DNA of 64,000 nucleotides from Bacteroidales bacterium (GCA_015061085.1 SUXG01000008.1:20517-84516); one strand, 5' to 3'. Positions 9,050 to 18,918 are shown, numbered from the stretch's first letter. Notes: generated from the letters alone by a model not told the origin. Numbers and translations: made by a program.

Positions 9050-9147
9050 CGGGTAAGTCCTATACGACCAGCTCCTTGCGAATCCCCCCAGGACTTGACC
9101 GTAGCAAGGGTAGTAGGTCGAGCGGTGCGATGTAGATTGCTTGCCCG
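9050..9147 (+). ncRNA. ffs: signal recognition particle RNA, small bacterial type
   Basis: A hairpin RNA of about 98 nt. The closing stem pairs CGGGTAAG (9050-9057) with CTTGCCCG (9140-9147). The apical domain shows CCAGGACTTGACCGTAGCAAGG, the Bacteroidetes counterpart of the conserved GGTCCGGAAGGAAGCAGCC domain that binds Ffh. A strong promoter directly precedes it and tRNA-Thr starts 3 nt after it. The role is co-translational targeting of membrane proteins with Ffh and FtsY. End positions are set by the stem and may be off by a few nt. Confidence 0.82.
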
Positions 9148-9150
9148 TAT

Positions 9151-9224
9151 GCCTCTTTAGCTCAGTTGGCCAGAGCACGTGATTTGTAATCTCGGGGTCG
9201 TTGGTTCGAATCCGACAAGAGGCT
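9151..9224 (+). tRNA. tRNA-Thr (anticodon TGT)
   Basis: A full cloverleaf of 74 nt. The acceptor GCCTCTT pairs with AAGAGGC, the anticodon loop reads TTTGTAA, and the T-arm has GGTTCGAATCC. CCA is not encoded. It starts 3 nt after the SRP RNA, so both are probably cut from one transcript. Confidence 0.96.
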
Positions 9225-9278
9225 CAAAATAATCATCGGTTCAACCGAAAAAGAAATGTTTTCATAATTTTGTTTTGG

Positions 9279-9312
9279 TGGCATGTCTAGCGATAGAGAT
9301 GCCATTTTTTTT
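9279..9312 (+). terminator. intrinsic terminator after tRNA-Thr
   Basis: Stem TGGCAT..ATGCCA with an inner TCT/AGA pairing, followed by eight T. Confidence 0.75.
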
Positions 9313-9332
9313 ATAAACTAAAAATCATAGTT

Positions 9333-9662
9333 ATGTATATATTCAATACAACGTTTGTCTGCGATGACTCAAGAATGGAGGAATTTTTGATGTGGATTAA
9401 TGCTGAATTTATCTCTAAATTAGTTGCTTCCGGCATAGCTAACGAACCTCAATTGGCTCATGTAGTGCCGGTAAAAGACTCGGATGATGATGAAGCAGCA
9501 AGTTTTTCATTGCAAGTGAAAATTGATAATGTGGATTTGCTTGAGAAGTGGATGAGAGAGGAATTTTATCCATCAATTGCGATTTTGTCTAAACGATTTG
9601 GAGATAAGGTGCTCTATTTTCCCACAATACTTGAAGTTCTTCCTATAAATAGTTTCAATTAA
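9333..9662 (+). CDS. DUF4286 family protein
   Basis: A 109-residue soluble protein of unknown function. It begins [13 protein letters not shown] and has the ferredoxin-like, dimeric alpha/beta-barrel feel of DUF4286. In Bacteroidales this family is regularly placed directly before ruvC, as here (2 bp gap), a context that supports the assignment. There is no signal peptide and no catalytic motif. A link to recombination is suggested only by the neighbour. Confidence 0.82.
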   Translation: MYIFNTTFVCDDSRMEEFLMWINAEFISKLVASGIANEPQLAHVVPVKDSDDDEAASFSLQVKIDNVDLLEKWMREEFYPSIAILSKRFGDKVLYFPTILEVLPINSFN

Positions 9663-9664
9663 TT

Positions 9665-10234
9665 ATGTATCAAGATTACGACCGCATAATTATGGGCATT
9701 GACCCCGGCACGAATGTGATGGGTTATGGAGTTTTAGGTATCAAAGGTAAAAAGCCTGTTATGATAGTCATGGGAGTTATTAAGCTCGGCAAGATTGAAG
9801 GACACTATTTGCGTTTGCGTCGTATCTATGAGCGTGTCAGTGGTCTTGTCGCTGAATACCTTCCTGACGAAATGGCTCTCGAAGCGCCATTTTTTGGAAA
9901 GAACGTTCAGTCGATGCTTAAACTTGGTCGTGCACAAGGAGTCGCAATGGCTGCAGCATTGTCAAGGGATGTCCCTATAGCAGAATATGCTCCACTATCG
10001 ATTAAGCAAGCAATTACCGGAAATGGTGGGGCAAGTAAGGAGCAAGTGGCGAATATGTTGAAGCGTCTCCTTGATATTCCGGAAGAAAAAATGCCGGCGT
10101 TGCTTGATGCAACAGATGCTCTTGCGGTAGCTTTGACGCACTTTTATGAAACAGGCAAGCCGAAATTGCCGAAAGGTCCAAAATCTTGGGAGCAATTTAT
10201 CGCACAAAATCCTGATAAAATAGTAAAGCGATGA
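9665..10234 (+). CDS. ruvC: crossover junction endodeoxyribonuclease RuvC
   Basis: A 189-residue Holliday junction resolvase acting with RuvAB. The four acidic residues of the RNase H-like active site are visible: D13 in [15 protein letters not shown]73 in [11 protein letters not shown], and D148/D151 in [15 protein letters not shown]. Length is normal. It overlaps the following gene by 4 bp (ATGA), so the three genes 9333-11772 form one operon. Confidence 0.96.
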   Translation: MYQDYDRIIMGIDPGTNVMGYGVLGIKGKKPVMIVMGVIKLGKIEGHYLRLRRIYERVSGLVAEYLPDEMALEAPFFGKNVQSMLKLGRAQGVAMAAALSRDVPIAEYAPLSIKQAITGNGGASKEQVANMLKRLLDIPEEKMPALLDATDALAVALTHFYETGKPKLPKGPKSWEQFIAQNPDKIVKR

Positions 10235-11772
10235 AAAAAATCTTTTCGATAGAAAAATTATTTGGTATAACAATCATCTTCATAGGATTATGCTATTTGT
10301 TATATCAATTTTGCTTCATGTCGCTTGGCGACGATTTAACGTTCATACGTCGTTATGTCGAATTGGAAGAGGAGAGGGGTATGTTGGCATATCCGACATT
10401 TTTCTATCGTCATTGGTTGTGGAGCAATGCGAGATTTGCGGATAAGATAAATCCATTGTTTTTTGTCATTTTGCCAAAATGGGTGATGTATGTTGCTAAT
10501 TCGGTGATGTTGGTGTCATTATTTTGGTTGACGGCAAAACTGAGTCGTTTGAAATCAGATAATGTTTTTTCTAATATGGCTCTACTTACATTAATGGTGT
10601 TCACACTGCCGTGGTGGGACTCATTGATGCTTAATGTATGCTGGTTGAATTATGTGTGGTCGGCAACATTGGGACTCTGTGTGATATATCTGTTTGGAAA
10701 AAACGGAAAATCGACGGAAACAAATCGTTGGTTGTTGATGTTGATGTCGCTCTTTTCAATGTTTGCTATTGGGATGCACGAAGCTTCCGGTATGCCGATT
10801 TTTGCCGGGATGATAACATATACCATGTTGTATGGATGGAAAAATCTGACAATCAAGCAGAAGGTGGTATTGATGTCGGTTGCTATCGGTGCAATATATG
10901 TGGCATCTTCTCCGGCATCGTGGAATAGAGCATCAGCAGTAGCAGAAATGTCAAACAAGCGAGGAGGAATTGAGATATTGCTGACATCGAATTTTTATCT
11001 GTTGGTGTTGAGTGCTATCGTTATTGCGATGAGCTTTAGAAAACGAGGAAGGCAAATTCTTTTCGAATTGATACATTCGGAGTGGGTGATATTTATAGTT
11101 GCAGCTATAGTCTCAACCGGGTTAAGTGTGATGTCGGGCATTATCGGACGAACAGGATTTTTCTCTCAAATTTATTCGTTGATAGCAATATTTTATTGTG
11201 TTGCAAGGTGTAAATGTGACACTGCTAAGGTCATGAAATATCTTGGGTCAATAATATTGGCTGCGATAATAGTAGTGCATTACACATTCGTAGTCTATTA
11301 TCAGAAAATTGCCGGAGATGAACTCAATGCGATGCTTGAGCAATATAATAATTCTGAAGATGGCTTGGTTTATATGGATTATCTGCGAGAACAACAGATT
11401 CCATTTTGGCTATTAAATAAAGTCAAAGGTGTTCCTGATGTAGATGATGTGTGGATTTTGCATACAATATCATTATATTATTCCGATTTGAAAAAGCCAT
11501 TGATAATTCTTCCTGAGCAACTGAAATCAATGGACACAAGTGAAATCGATGGACTGCAAAAACTTGGATTAGACTATGTTTCTTCGGAGAAGCCGAATAC
11601 AACGGACTTTATGACATACGAAGGAATTTCGTTGCAACATTTTTATGGAGAAATAAAAGGCTCGGTTATAAATTATGATAATGGTGGCACGGAATATATT
11701 GTTACACCATTTGTAAAGGATAACAAATTATTGTATCTGATTTCAGAAAGATACATTGATTGGGGCGATTGA
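10231..11772 (+). CDS. polytopic membrane protein, DUF6056-like
   Basis: A 513-residue integral membrane protein with about ten hydrophobic segments in the first 370 residues and a soluble C-terminal part of about 140 residues. The motif SLGDDLTF near residue 30, in the first outside loop, recalls DUF6056 and GtrC/PMT-like glycosyltransferases that use an acidic pair after the first helix. It could therefore be a lipid-linked sugar transferase of the GT-C fold, but this is inference. It overlaps ruvC by 4 bp. GC content is lower than in ruvC, as often in surface-glycan genes. Confidence 0.6.
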   Translation: MKKIFSIEKLFGITIIFIGLCYLLYQFCFMSLGDDLTFIRRYVELEEERGMLAYPTFFYRHWLWSNARFADKINPLFFVILPKWVMYVANSVMLVSLFWLTAKLSRLKSDNVFSNMALLTLMVFTLPWWDSLMLNVCWLNYVWSATLGLCVIYLFGKNGKSTETNRWLLMLMSLFSMFAIGMHEASGMPIFAGMITYTMLYGWKNLTIKQKVVLMSVAIGAIYVASSPASWNRASAVAEMSNKRGGIEILLTSNFYLLVLSAIVIAMSFRKRGRQILFELIHSEWVIFIVAAIVSTGLSVMSGIIGRTGFFSQIYSLIAIFYCVARCKCDTAKVMKYLGSIILAAIIVVHYTFVVYYQKIAGDELNAMLEQYNNSEDGLVYMDYLREQQIPFWLLNKVKGVPDVDDVWILHTISLYYSDLKKPLIILPEQLKSMDTSEIDGLQKLGLDYVSSEKPNTTDFMTYEGISLQHFYGEIKGSVINYDNGGTEYIVTPFVKDNKLLYLISERYIDWGD

Positions 11773-11798
11773 TTTCTGATAACTGTAAGTATATTAAA

Positions 11799-11832
11799 AA
11801 AGAGTCCGACCAATTTATTAGACGGACTCTTG
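11799..11832 (-). terminator. terminator between convergent genes
   Basis: AAGAGTCCG pairs with CGGACTCTT around a 14-nt loop. An A-run on the left makes it a T-tailed terminator for the minus-strand operon. The stem may also stop transcription from the left. Confidence 0.75.
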
Positions 11833-11870
11833 CAAAATAAATATTTTAATCAGAAATATTTCTGAGCGTA

Positions 11871-13154
11871 TTATTTTGATGTCATGATTTTTAGCACAAG
11901 TTTATCAGTCTCAGTCATTGCATCACGACCGATAGATGTGAGGTTTTGGATTGATTGGTCAACATCGTCAGCGATGATACCTTCAGCTGATGTCACGCAC
12001 TTGTTGTTCATAGCCAACATAGCCGAGAGCATAGCGGTAGAAACACCACTTGACACCTTCATTGCGCAAGATGGTTTAGCACCGTCGCAGAGCATACCTG
12101 TGAGGTTTGCCACCATGTTCTTAATTGCTGCACACACTTCGTTGTAGCCACCACCCATGAGATAGACAAGCGCACTTGAAGCACCTGTCGAAGCTACTAC
12201 GCAACCACACAAAGCCGAGAGACGACCGAGGCTTTGCTTAATGTAGATACTTGTGAGGTGAGAAAGAGTGAGGGCACGGATTGTCTGCTCTTCAGTTGCG
12301 TTGATGTCTTCAGCATAGCTTACTACCGGCATTGTCGCAGTGATGCCTTGGTTGCCTGAACCGGAGTTAGACATTACAGGAATCATAGCGCCTGCCATAC
12401 GAGCATCGCAAGCAGCTGATGTGTAGGCGATCATGTGGCTCATAGGGTTGTCGCCGATAAGTCTCTTGCCGTTGTTACGGATAGTGCTACCGAGAGAGTG
12501 ACCATAGTTGCCGTCAAATGCTTGAAGAGCAGCAGCCTTGTTGAGGCGTTTTGCTTCGAGAATGAATTCGATTTCTTCAAGAGGTGACTCCATGGCAAAC
12601 TCCCATACAGTAGCGAGATTGAGACGGATGTCATTGTCGGTATCGACAGCAGCATCTTCACCAATTTCTTTTGAGAGCAACACTTCGTCGTTCTTGGAGA
12701 GGTGAACGAAATTGGTGTGAGCTACAGAGATGACAGCTTTAGCCGACTCGATACCATTGATTGCTGTAACTTCGATATGAAGTTTTGAAGGAGCATTTTC
12801 GTTAAGCGAAATTTTGATAGCGCCACTGTCAATGTATTTTTTACCTTCTTCGACAGCTTCAGGGCAAACGTCTTTTAGCACCTCGAGTTGATACTCCGAC
12901 TTACCGATTGTAGCACCCAAAGCGATAGCGATAGGAAGACCGATCATGCCTGTGCCCGGGATACCCACACCCATCGCATTTTTGAGTACGTTGCTACTGA
13001 GAGCTACATCAATCTGCTGAGGCAATGTGCCGAGCAATTCAGTGGCTTTTGCCACACACAACGCTACTGCTACAGGCTCTGTACAGCCGATTGCAGGAAC
13101 AACTTCTCTTTTGATTAATGAGATGATTTCTTCTCGTTGATTTTTTTGAATCAT
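11871..13154 (-). CDS. L-cysteine desulfidase family protein (UPF0597, CyuA/YhaM type)
   Basis: A 427-residue cytosolic enzyme of the serine dehydratase alpha-like UPF0597 family. Characterised members (CyuA, archaeal cysteine desulfidase) use an oxygen-sensitive [4Fe-4S] cluster to turn L-cysteine into pyruvate, ammonia and sulfide. The cluster-type cysteines lie in VPAIGCTEPVAVAL near the N-terminus and in LCGCVVASTGASS and CDGAKPSCAMKV near the C-terminus. The gene follows a homocysteine methyltransferase-family gene by 12 bp, consistent with a small sulfur amino acid operon. The family is sure; the exact substrate is inferred. Confidence 0.88.
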   Translation of the reverse strand: MIQKNQREEIISLIKREVVPAIGCTEPVAVALCVAKATELLGTLPQQIDVALSSNVLKNAMGVGIPGTGMIGLPIAIALGATIGKSEYQLEVLKDVCPEAVEEGKKYIDSGAIKISLNENAPSKLHIEVTAINGIESAKAVISVAHTNFVHLSKNDEVLLSKEIGEDAAVDTDNDIRLNLATVWEFAMESPLEEIEFILEAKRLNKAAALQAFDGNYGHSLGSTIRNNGKRLIGDNPMSHMIAYTSAACDARMAGAMIPVMSNSGSGNQGITATMPVVSYAEDINATEEQTIRALTLSHLTSIYIKQSLGRLSALCGCVVASTGASSALVYLMGGGYNEVCAAIKNMVANLTGMLCDGAKPSCAMKVSSGVSTAMLSAMLAMNNKCVTSAEGIIADDVDQSIQNLTSIGRDAMTETDKLVLKIMTSK

Positions 13155-13166
13155 GTTATATAGATT

Positions 13167-14072
13167 TTAATTGTATTTTCGCGAAGTATGAGTTTTTGCT
13201 ATTTCACTTATTAAATGAATGTATTCGGGAGTAGTGCCACAACACCCTCCGACGATATTTACCATGCCTTTTACTATCAATTGTTTGATAGCCTCTGCTG
13301 TTTTATCTGCAGATTCAGGATAGACTCCATTTTTGTCAGGCACTCCGGAATTAGGTGCTACCATGATAGCTCGAGGAAGTTCGGTAAACGTGTTGACTAT
13401 TTCTTGCAAATGCTCTGAGCCGTTAATGCAGTTCAGACCGAAAGCGTCGATAGGGTATTTGGTCGCAATATCCTTTATTTCAGACGCGCTTTGATTCATA
13501 GCTGAAGTTCTGTCTTTTGTGACATGAAACGAAAGTATTACCCCAATTTTTTTATCAAGTTTTTGTGTTATGTCAAATACTGCATCCATGGCACATTCTG
13601 CATTACGAGTGTCATAAAATGTTTCAAACAGAAGCAGGTCTGCACCGGCATCGCATAAAGCCTTAATTTGTCTGCGATAAGATTGTGACAGCCGTTCTTT
13701 GGCTTGCTCGGAAGAATCGCGTGTCAACGATAAAATCGATGGGCCGATGCTTCCTGCAATTAGAATATCGTTTTTTGATGATGCTTCGATAGCTTTGCGT
13801 GCTATCTCGACCGATTTCTGATTAAGTTCAATGACTATGTCTTCTCGTTCGATTTGTCGCAATGAAATTTCATTTGCGCTGAATGTATTTGTGCTGATAA
13901 TATCTGCTCCGGCTTTTATGTATTCGGTGTGGACATCGTAAAGCAAAGAAGGCCTGTCAAGTGTTAATAGCTCAGGAAATGTTTTGATTTCATCCGTAGG
14001 CTCAGCGATAGATTTAAGCATAGTTGAGCCTAATCCACCATCAAGAATCCTTATTTTGCTATTGAAGTCCAT
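13167..14072 (-). CDS. homocysteine S-methyltransferase family protein
   Basis: A 301-residue TIM-barrel methyltransferase. The zinc-binding thiols are in place: C215 in FGLNC and C277/C278 in VGGCCGT. It begins with ILDGGLGSTML, the family's opening strand. At this length there is only the Hcy domain, so it is like MmuM (S-methylmethionine or SAM as donor) and not full methionine synthase MetH. The start at 14072 overlaps the stop of the thymidine kinase gene as TAATG. Donor specificity cannot be read here. Confidence 0.88.
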   Translation of the reverse strand: MDFNSKIRILDGGLGSTMLKSIAEPTDEIKTFPELLTLDRPSLLYDVHTEYIKAGADIISTNTFSANEISLRQIEREDIVIELNQKSVEIARKAIEASSKNDILIAGSIGPSILSLTRDSSEQAKERLSQSYRRQIKALCDAGADLLLFETFYDTRNAECAMDAVFDITQKLDKKIGVILSFHVTKDRTSAMNQSASEIKDIATKYPIDAFGLNCINGSEHLQEIVNTFTELPRAIMVAPNSGVPDKNGVYPESADKTAEAIKQLIVKGMVNIVGGCCGTTPEYIHLISEIAKTHTSRKYN

Positions 14073-14704
14073 TACAAATCGTTTTCGAAAGGAAGTGTGT
14101 TTCGATGAGAATGTTCAATACGTTTGTTTCTCCAACACTTGCGACAGACTGCTATATATCTGTCATTACCTCCGATTTCTACCTGTTCGCCCACTGTAAT
14201 AATATCACCATTGGAGTCAATACGTGCATTAACTATCGTTTTACGACCACATGAGCATGTCGATTTTATTTCATCGATGGTATCTGCTATTTCAAAAAGA
14301 CGTCGCGAGCCTTCAAACATCTTTGTTTGGAAGTCGGTGCGAAGTCCGTAGCAGACAATGTTACAACCGAAATCGTCAACGATTTGACTGAGTTGATCGA
14401 CTTGATTTGTTTGAAGAAATTGCGCTTCATCGATAAGTAACCATTCAGGTAGATCACCTGTTTGTTCAAACATGGTGTTAATCATTTGATATAGGTCTGT
14501 GTCGGCATAAATCCATTGACATTCGCGTTCGATGCCTATGCGTGAGCGTATAACATTCTTCTTGTCGCGAGTGTCTATTACAGGTTTTAGACACATGTAT
14601 GCCATGCCTCGCTCCTCAAAATTATATGCTGTGGTCAGCAGCAAAGCTGTTTTTGCTGATCCCATAGTGCCATATCTGAAGTATAATTTTCCTCGTCGAT
14701 TCAT
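14072..14704 (-). CDS. tdk: thymidine kinase, type II
   Basis: A 210-residue kinase of the pyrimidine salvage pathway (thymidine to dTMP). The P-loop is GTMGSAKTALL (residues 12-22) and the Mg site is WLLIDEAQFL. The lid holds a zinc ribbon with cysteines CSC..K and CRKC, and the substrate loop EIGGNDRYIAVCR has the conserved Tyr. It is the first gene of the three-gene minus-strand operon ending at 11871. Confidence 0.95.
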   Translation of the reverse strand: MNRRGKLYFRYGTMGSAKTALLLTTAYNFEERGMAYMCLKPVIDTRDKKNVIRSRIGIERECQWIYADTDLYQMINTMFEQTGDLPEWLLIDEAQFLQTNQVDQLSQIVDDFGCNIVCYGLRTDFQTKMFEGSRRLFEIADTIDEIKSTCSCGRKTIVNARIDSNGDIITVGEQVEIGGNDRYIAVCRKCWRNKRIEHSHRNTLPFENDL

Positions 14705-14726
14705 CTCTATATTATGATTTTTGCTA

Positions 14727-14734
14727 CAAAGTTA
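14727..14734 (-). promoter_or_regulatory. -7 box of the tdk operon
   Basis: TAACTTTG on the minus strand matches TAnnTTTG. It lies 22 bp upstream of the tdk ATG. Confidence 0.6.
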
Positions 14735-14782
14735 CAATAAATTGTAATATGCACAATTATATTTTTCTAATGAATTTCTAAC

Positions 14783-15952
14783 TTATTCGAATTTGTCGCC
14801 GGGTGAAGAATCGTCGTCAAAACTGTTATGGTCTGATTCTTTATAGGAAACAGCTTTATTCTTTGCCTCAGAACGTTGAACAACGTATTTGTCGTAATAG
14901 GAAAGAATAAGTGTAGTCAATGGCAAAGCGATAATCATGCCCATCAGTCCCAAAAGACTACCCCAAATGGATAGCGAAAGCAGGATTATTGCCGGGTTTA
15001 GTCCCATCGCTTTACCCATTACTTTGGGTGTCAAAAGCAAGTCCTGAATAATTTGAACAATTAAATATACTGCCATTGATTGCCAAAATACTATCCAAAA
15101 ATCACCTCCCGTATCTGCTGAATAAACCAAGCATAAAATGGCAGTAATCGGAAATGAGATTGTTTGCAAATATGGAACCATGTTGAGTATACCGATAAAC
15201 AATCCCAAAACGACAGCCATCGGCAAACCGATTATTAAAAATCCGATTGAAAACATTATACCAACCGATAAAGCTATCAGAGATTGACCTCGGAAATATC
15301 GATTCATTGCATTTTTAACATCATCAATGACTCTGAATGCTTTGCGCCTGTGGCGTGTCGGTACTAATTGATGGAACATCTGATTGAGGTTGTCGTAATC
15401 AATCATTATGAAAATGACATACAGAATGACAATTGCCCAACTGATCATACCGACAATGATGCTGAGACTCGAATTAAGAAATGACCATGATGAAGAAAGT
15501 GCATTGCGAGCAATGTTAAGCCATTCTTCTTTGGTAAGAAGCCTTGAAATGTAATTCCAATCGATATTGTCACGAATAAATTGGATTACATTGTCAGATA
15601 GGAACGGAATGCTCTGATCGATATCGGCATACTTTTTCAGCATATTAGCCATTTGCGCAACCTCATCAACGACGTATGGAATAAACAGCCATCCGAAAAC
15701 GATTATGCCGGTTATCACTTCAACGAGTGTTAGGATGATAGGGATATACCTGCTTTTGGTTTTGAAAAGGCGCATGTGCCAACGTACTATCGGCTCAAGC
15801 ATGTATGCAATCAGACATGCCACAAAAAACGGTAGAAGCACTCCCTTCAGTAAATTGAGCATGAAGAGAATTGCTCCGATGATTACTACAGTAAATAAAA
15901 TTCGGACAACTCGGTCGAATGTGTACGGTTGACGAGTGATATTGTTGCTCAT
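14783..15952 (-). CDS. AI-2E family transporter (PerM/YdiK type)
   Basis: A 389-residue membrane protein with about eight hydrophobic segments in the AI-2E_transport order. FFVACLIAYMLEPIVRW is the conserved second segment and GLPMAVVLGLFIGILNMVPYLQ is the family signature. Members were first linked to autoinducer-2 export and some act in ion or stress physiology, so the substrate is open. I start at the ATG at 15952, not the longer frame from 16045, because a good promoter -7 box lies between them. The hydrophilic C-terminus ends in an acidic tail. Confidence 0.88.
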   Translation of the reverse strand: MSNNITRQPYTFDRVVRILFTVVIIGAILFMLNLLKGVLLPFFVACLIAYMLEPIVRWHMRLFKTKSRYIPIILTLVEVITGIIVFGWLFIPYVVDEVAQMANMLKKYADIDQSIPFLSDNVIQFIRDNIDWNYISRLLTKEEWLNIARNALSSSWSFLNSSLSIIVGMISWAIVILYVIFIMIDYDNLNQMFHQLVPTRHRRKAFRVIDDVKNAMNRYFRGQSLIALSVGIMFSIGFLIIGLPMAVVLGLFIGILNMVPYLQTISFPITAILCLVYSADTGGDFWIVFWQSMAVYLIVQIIQDLLLTPKVMGKAMGLNPAIILLSLSIWGSLLGLMGMIIALPLTTLILSYYDKYVVQRSEAKNKAVSYKESDHNSFDDDSSPGDKFE

Positions 15953-15981
15953 AAATAATAAGATGTGTATTAAATACGTTT

Positions 15982-15989
15982 CAAATATA
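15982..15989 (-). promoter_or_regulatory. -7 box of the AI-2E transporter gene
   Basis: TATATTTG on the minus strand lies 29 bp before the ATG at 15952. Its position decides the start of that gene. Confidence 0.6.
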
Positions 15990-16051
15990 CAGACAATTAT
16001 TGAAGTGAACAAACAAATGAGATTTTTTTTGATTATATCGGGCATTTAAAT

Positions 16052-16059
16052 TAATTTTG
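16052..16059 (+). promoter_or_regulatory. -7 box of the dacB-rsmI gene group
   Basis: TAATTTTG on the plus strand, 87 bp before the dacB ATG. It sits back to back with the promoter of the divergent transporter gene. Confidence 0.5.
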
Positions 16060-16146
16060 TGATTTGAAAAGCCTTGTTTTTTAATTTCAGTATATTAAAC
16101 TGCCCCGATATAGTGGCATGTTGAAAAATAGAAGATAAATCAATTT

Positions 16147-17358
16147 ATGAAGAAAATAGTTGCATTGATGTCGTTGCTGATTGTCGCTTTGTTTGGGTAT
16201 GCCGGCAGAGGAATAGGAGAGTTAGTAGCGACTGAGCATATTGATTCGGCTTCTGTCGCTGTAATGATAGTTGATCTGCAAAATGATTCTGTCTTGGAAA
16301 GTTTCAATGCGACAAAATCAATGATTCCGGCTTCTGTGATGAAGGCTGTGACGATAGGCTCGTTGATAGGTTCGACAGGGATAGATTATCGTTATTCTAC
16401 ACGTGTCTATATGAGTGGGGATGTCGCAGAGGGTGTTTTAAACGGAAACTTGCTAATAGTCGGAGGAGGAGATCCTTCTCTAAATGCGCAATCAGGGCCT
16501 CAGAGTGGAGATATAGTTGAGGAATGTGTAAATGCTCTGAAAAAAGAGGGTGTCAATCAAATAAAGGGTGATATTAAGGTAAATCAATCTATATTCCCTG
16601 CTCCTTCTGTGCATCCGACATGGGCAAAAGAAGACTTGAAATATGGCTATGGAGCCGGGTGCTTTGGTATTAATTTTGAGAACAATAGTTATACTAAAGG
16701 TTCACAAAGTTATTCGATGGCAAATCCTGCTGCGACAATGATTCGACGCATTAAAGAATCATGTGCCAATGCCGGGATAGTTATAGATGGAATGATATTA
16801 GACGGCGCCAATTCAAGGAAACTTATTGTCGATCATCGTTCAGCGACAATCGATGAGATAATGCGCCATTGCATGCGAGTGAGCGACAATCTATATGCGG
16901 AAAGCATGCTTCGAACATTGGCTATGGTCGAAGGACAGTCGGCGACGACAATTAATGGAGTGGAATTGGAAAATAAATTATGGCGTGGTAAGAATTTGAA
17001 TTTCAATGGTGTGAATATAGTTGACGGTTCCGGCCTGTCAAGATCAAATAGGATGACAGCGACGTTTTTGACCGATGTCTTGAAAGAAATGAGTAGAAAT
17101 GTCGATTATGTGTCATTCTTTCCACTTGCCGGTCAGGAAGGAACTTTGAAGTCGTTTTTGAAAGATACGGAATTAGATAGCTATATAGCCCTTAAAACCG
17201 GTAGTATGCGTGGAATACAGTGCTATGCAGGATACAAATTAGATGATGATTATGCACCTACTCATGTGGTGGTTATAATGATAAACAATTTTAAGTGTTC
17301 GCGCTCAGTCGTCAGAGAATTGTGCGAAAAAATGCTTTTAAAAACTTTTATACAATAG
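16147..17358 (+). CDS. dacB: D-alanyl-D-alanine carboxypeptidase/endopeptidase, PBP4 family
   Basis: A 403-residue periplasmic S13 peptidase that trims or cleaves peptidoglycan crosslinks. It has a signal peptide (MKKIVALMSLLIVALFGYAG). The three penicillin-binding motifs are present: SVMK with S63 and K66 in IPASVMKAV, SDN in MRVSDNLYAE, and KTG in YIALKTGSM. It is shorter than E. coli DacB (about 477 aa) and looks to have a reduced insert domain. Eight bp separate it from the next gene. Confidence 0.92.
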   Translation: MKKIVALMSLLIVALFGYAGRGIGELVATEHIDSASVAVMIVDLQNDSVLESFNATKSMIPASVMKAVTIGSLIGSTGIDYRYSTRVYMSGDVAEGVLNGNLLIVGGGDPSLNAQSGPQSGDIVEECVNALKKEGVNQIKGDIKVNQSIFPAPSVHPTWAKEDLKYGYGAGCFGINFENNSYTKGSQSYSMANPAATMIRRIKESCANAGIVIDGMILDGANSRKLIVDHRSATIDEIMRHCMRVSDNLYAESMLRTLAMVEGQSATTINGVELENKLWRGKNLNFNGVNIVDGSGLSRSNRMTATFLTDVLKEMSRNVDYVSFFPLAGQEGTLKSFLKDTELDSYIALKTGSMRGIQCYAGYKLDDDYAPTHVVVIMINNFKCSRSVVRELCEKMLLKTFIQ

Positions 17359-17365
17359 ATACATT

Positions 17366-18211
17366 ATGGAAAGAGACGATTTGAAAATTATACTCAATAT
17401 TCTCTATGAAATGGAGGGCCTTGTAGATATGGCAATACGTCGCGAAGATGAGACTCCGGCAGGTGTTATCTGCTTGATTAAAGAGAAGTCTGAAATACTG
17501 CATAAATTCACTTCGGCATGGAATGTCGAAAATGATATTGAGGTAAATATAAATGAAGATTATTCGATAGATGAGGAATGTGAATTGGAGGCAAATGATA
17601 ATCCGGAATTGCAATTAGGCGACCGGAATGTAGGACTGAATAATCAAGAGCCGGATGAAGATATAGAGGTGGAATTTGTCTATGATGAGTCGGAAGATGA
17701 TTTTGTGGATAATTCTGAAGATAATAGTGAAAAAGAAACAGTCATAGATGAAGAACCACAGGCAGAACAAGAAGCGGCAAATATCGTAGAGGAAGTCGTT
17801 GAAAGCAGTCTGTTTGATGCATCTGCATTTTCTGATGAAGATAGCGCAGAAGATGAACTCAACAACGATGTTGATTATGATAACGAACAACAAGATGAAA
17901 TAGATGACGAATCAGAAGGACTTGATGAAGACGAATCCGTTGAGGAAGAAGAGGTGTTTGTCGGGTCAAAAATAGTTAATGTCAATCGTCAGGACATCCG
18001 AAAAATGTTTACAATCAACGATCGTTATCGTTTCCGTAGAGAATTGTTCTGCAACAACGAAGTTGATTTTGTTGACAACCTAAATCTCGTTCAAGCGATG
18101 AGTTGCTATGAGGACGTAGAAGATTATTTTTATAATGATCTTCAGTGGGATTCTGAAAATGAGGATGTCGTAGAGTTTATGAGCATAATATTCAAATATT
18201 TTAATTCATAG
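17366..18211 (+). CDS. conserved acidic protein of unknown function
   Basis: A 281-residue cytosolic protein. A short N-terminal helical part (DLKIILNILYEMEGLVDMAI) is followed by a strongly acidic low-complexity middle (residues about 55-200, mostly D, E, N and S). The conserved C-terminal domain is DIRKMFTINDRYRFRRELF..LNLVQAMSCYEDVEDYFYNDL. Bacteroidales genomes often have this C-terminal domain after a variable acidic linker next to rsmI, as here, but no function is known to me. The acidic part may mimic nucleic acid or be a flexible linker. Confidence 0.75.
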   Translation: MERDDLKIILNILYEMEGLVDMAIRREDETPAGVICLIKEKSEILHKFTSAWNVENDIEVNINEDYSIDEECELEANDNPELQLGDRNVGLNNQEPDEDIEVEFVYDESEDDFVDNSEDNSEKETVIDEEPQAEQEAANIVEEVVESSLFDASAFSDEDSAEDELNNDVDYDNEQQDEIDDESEGLDEDESVEEEEVFVGSKIVNVNRQDIRKMFTINDRYRFRRELFCNNEVDFVDNLNLVQAMSCYEDVEDYFYNDLQWDSENEDVVEFMSIIFKYFNS

Positions 18212-18216
18212 TTTCG

Positions 18217-18918
18217 ATGAGTGGTAAGCTTTATATTGTGCCGACGCCGGTTGGTAACTTGGAGGATATGACAATGCGCGCAATAAGAATACTTAAGGAA
18301 GTGGATTATATCCTTGCCGAAGATACTCGTACAAGTGGAGTGCTGCTAAAGCATTTCGAAATTTCCACTCCTATGCAGAGTCACCACAAATTCAATGAGC
18401 ATGAAAGCGTCGAAAAGGTAGCAGATCGCATCGAAGCGGGTCAGACATTTGCATTAATTTCTGATGCAGGGACTCCCGGCATCTCAGATCCCGGATTCTT
18501 GTTGTCTCGCGAATGTCGCAGACGTGGCATAGTGGTAGAGTGTCTCCCCGGAGCAACGGCTTTTGTGCCGGCATTATTGGATTCCGGACTGCCGTGTGAT
18601 AGGTTTGTGTTCGAAGGATTTTTACCACCGAAAAAAGGACGAGCAACACGTTTGGAAGAGCTCTCTCAAGATGCTCGGACAATTGTTGTCTATGAGTCGC
18701 CAAAGCGTCTTGAACGAACATTGCGACAGCTTGCCGAAACAATGGGATCGGACCGACCGGCTTCTGTCAGCAGAGAGATTTCTAAAATGCATGAGACAAC
18801 ACACCGAGCTACATTGGGCGAATTAGCTCAATACTTTGCTGCGAACCAAGCTAAAGGAGAGATTGTTATTGTTGTTGAAGGATATACAACAAAGAAATTA
18901 AAAAAAACTGAAAATTAA
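18217..18918 (+). CDS. rsmI: 16S rRNA 2'-O-methyltransferase RsmI
   Basis: A 233-residue SAM-dependent enzyme that methylates the ribose of C1402 in 16S rRNA. The tetrapyrrole-methylase fold is recognisable: LYIVPTPVGNLEDMTMRAIRIL at the start, AEDTRTSGVLLKHF, then ISDAGTPGISDPG and ECLPGATAFVPAL. It is 5 bp after the acidic protein gene and probably in the same transcript. It is slightly shorter than E. coli RsmI because the C-terminal extension is missing, which is common. Confidence 0.95.
   Translation: MSGKLYIVPTPVGNLEDMTMRAIRILKEVDYILAEDTRTSGVLLKHFEISTPMQSHHKFNEHESVEKVADRIEAGQTFALISDAGTPGISDPGFLLSRECRRRGIVVECLPGATAFVPALLDSGLPCDRFVFEGFLPPKKGRATRLEELSQDARTIVVYESPKRLERTLRQLAETMGSDRPASVSREISKMHETTHRATLGELAQYFAANQAKGEIVIVVEGYTTKKLKKTEN

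Noticed and set aside
15953..16045. N-terminal extension of the AI-2E transporter
   Set aside because: A TATATTTG -7 box lies between the two possible starts, and the extra hydrophobic piece is atypical for the family.
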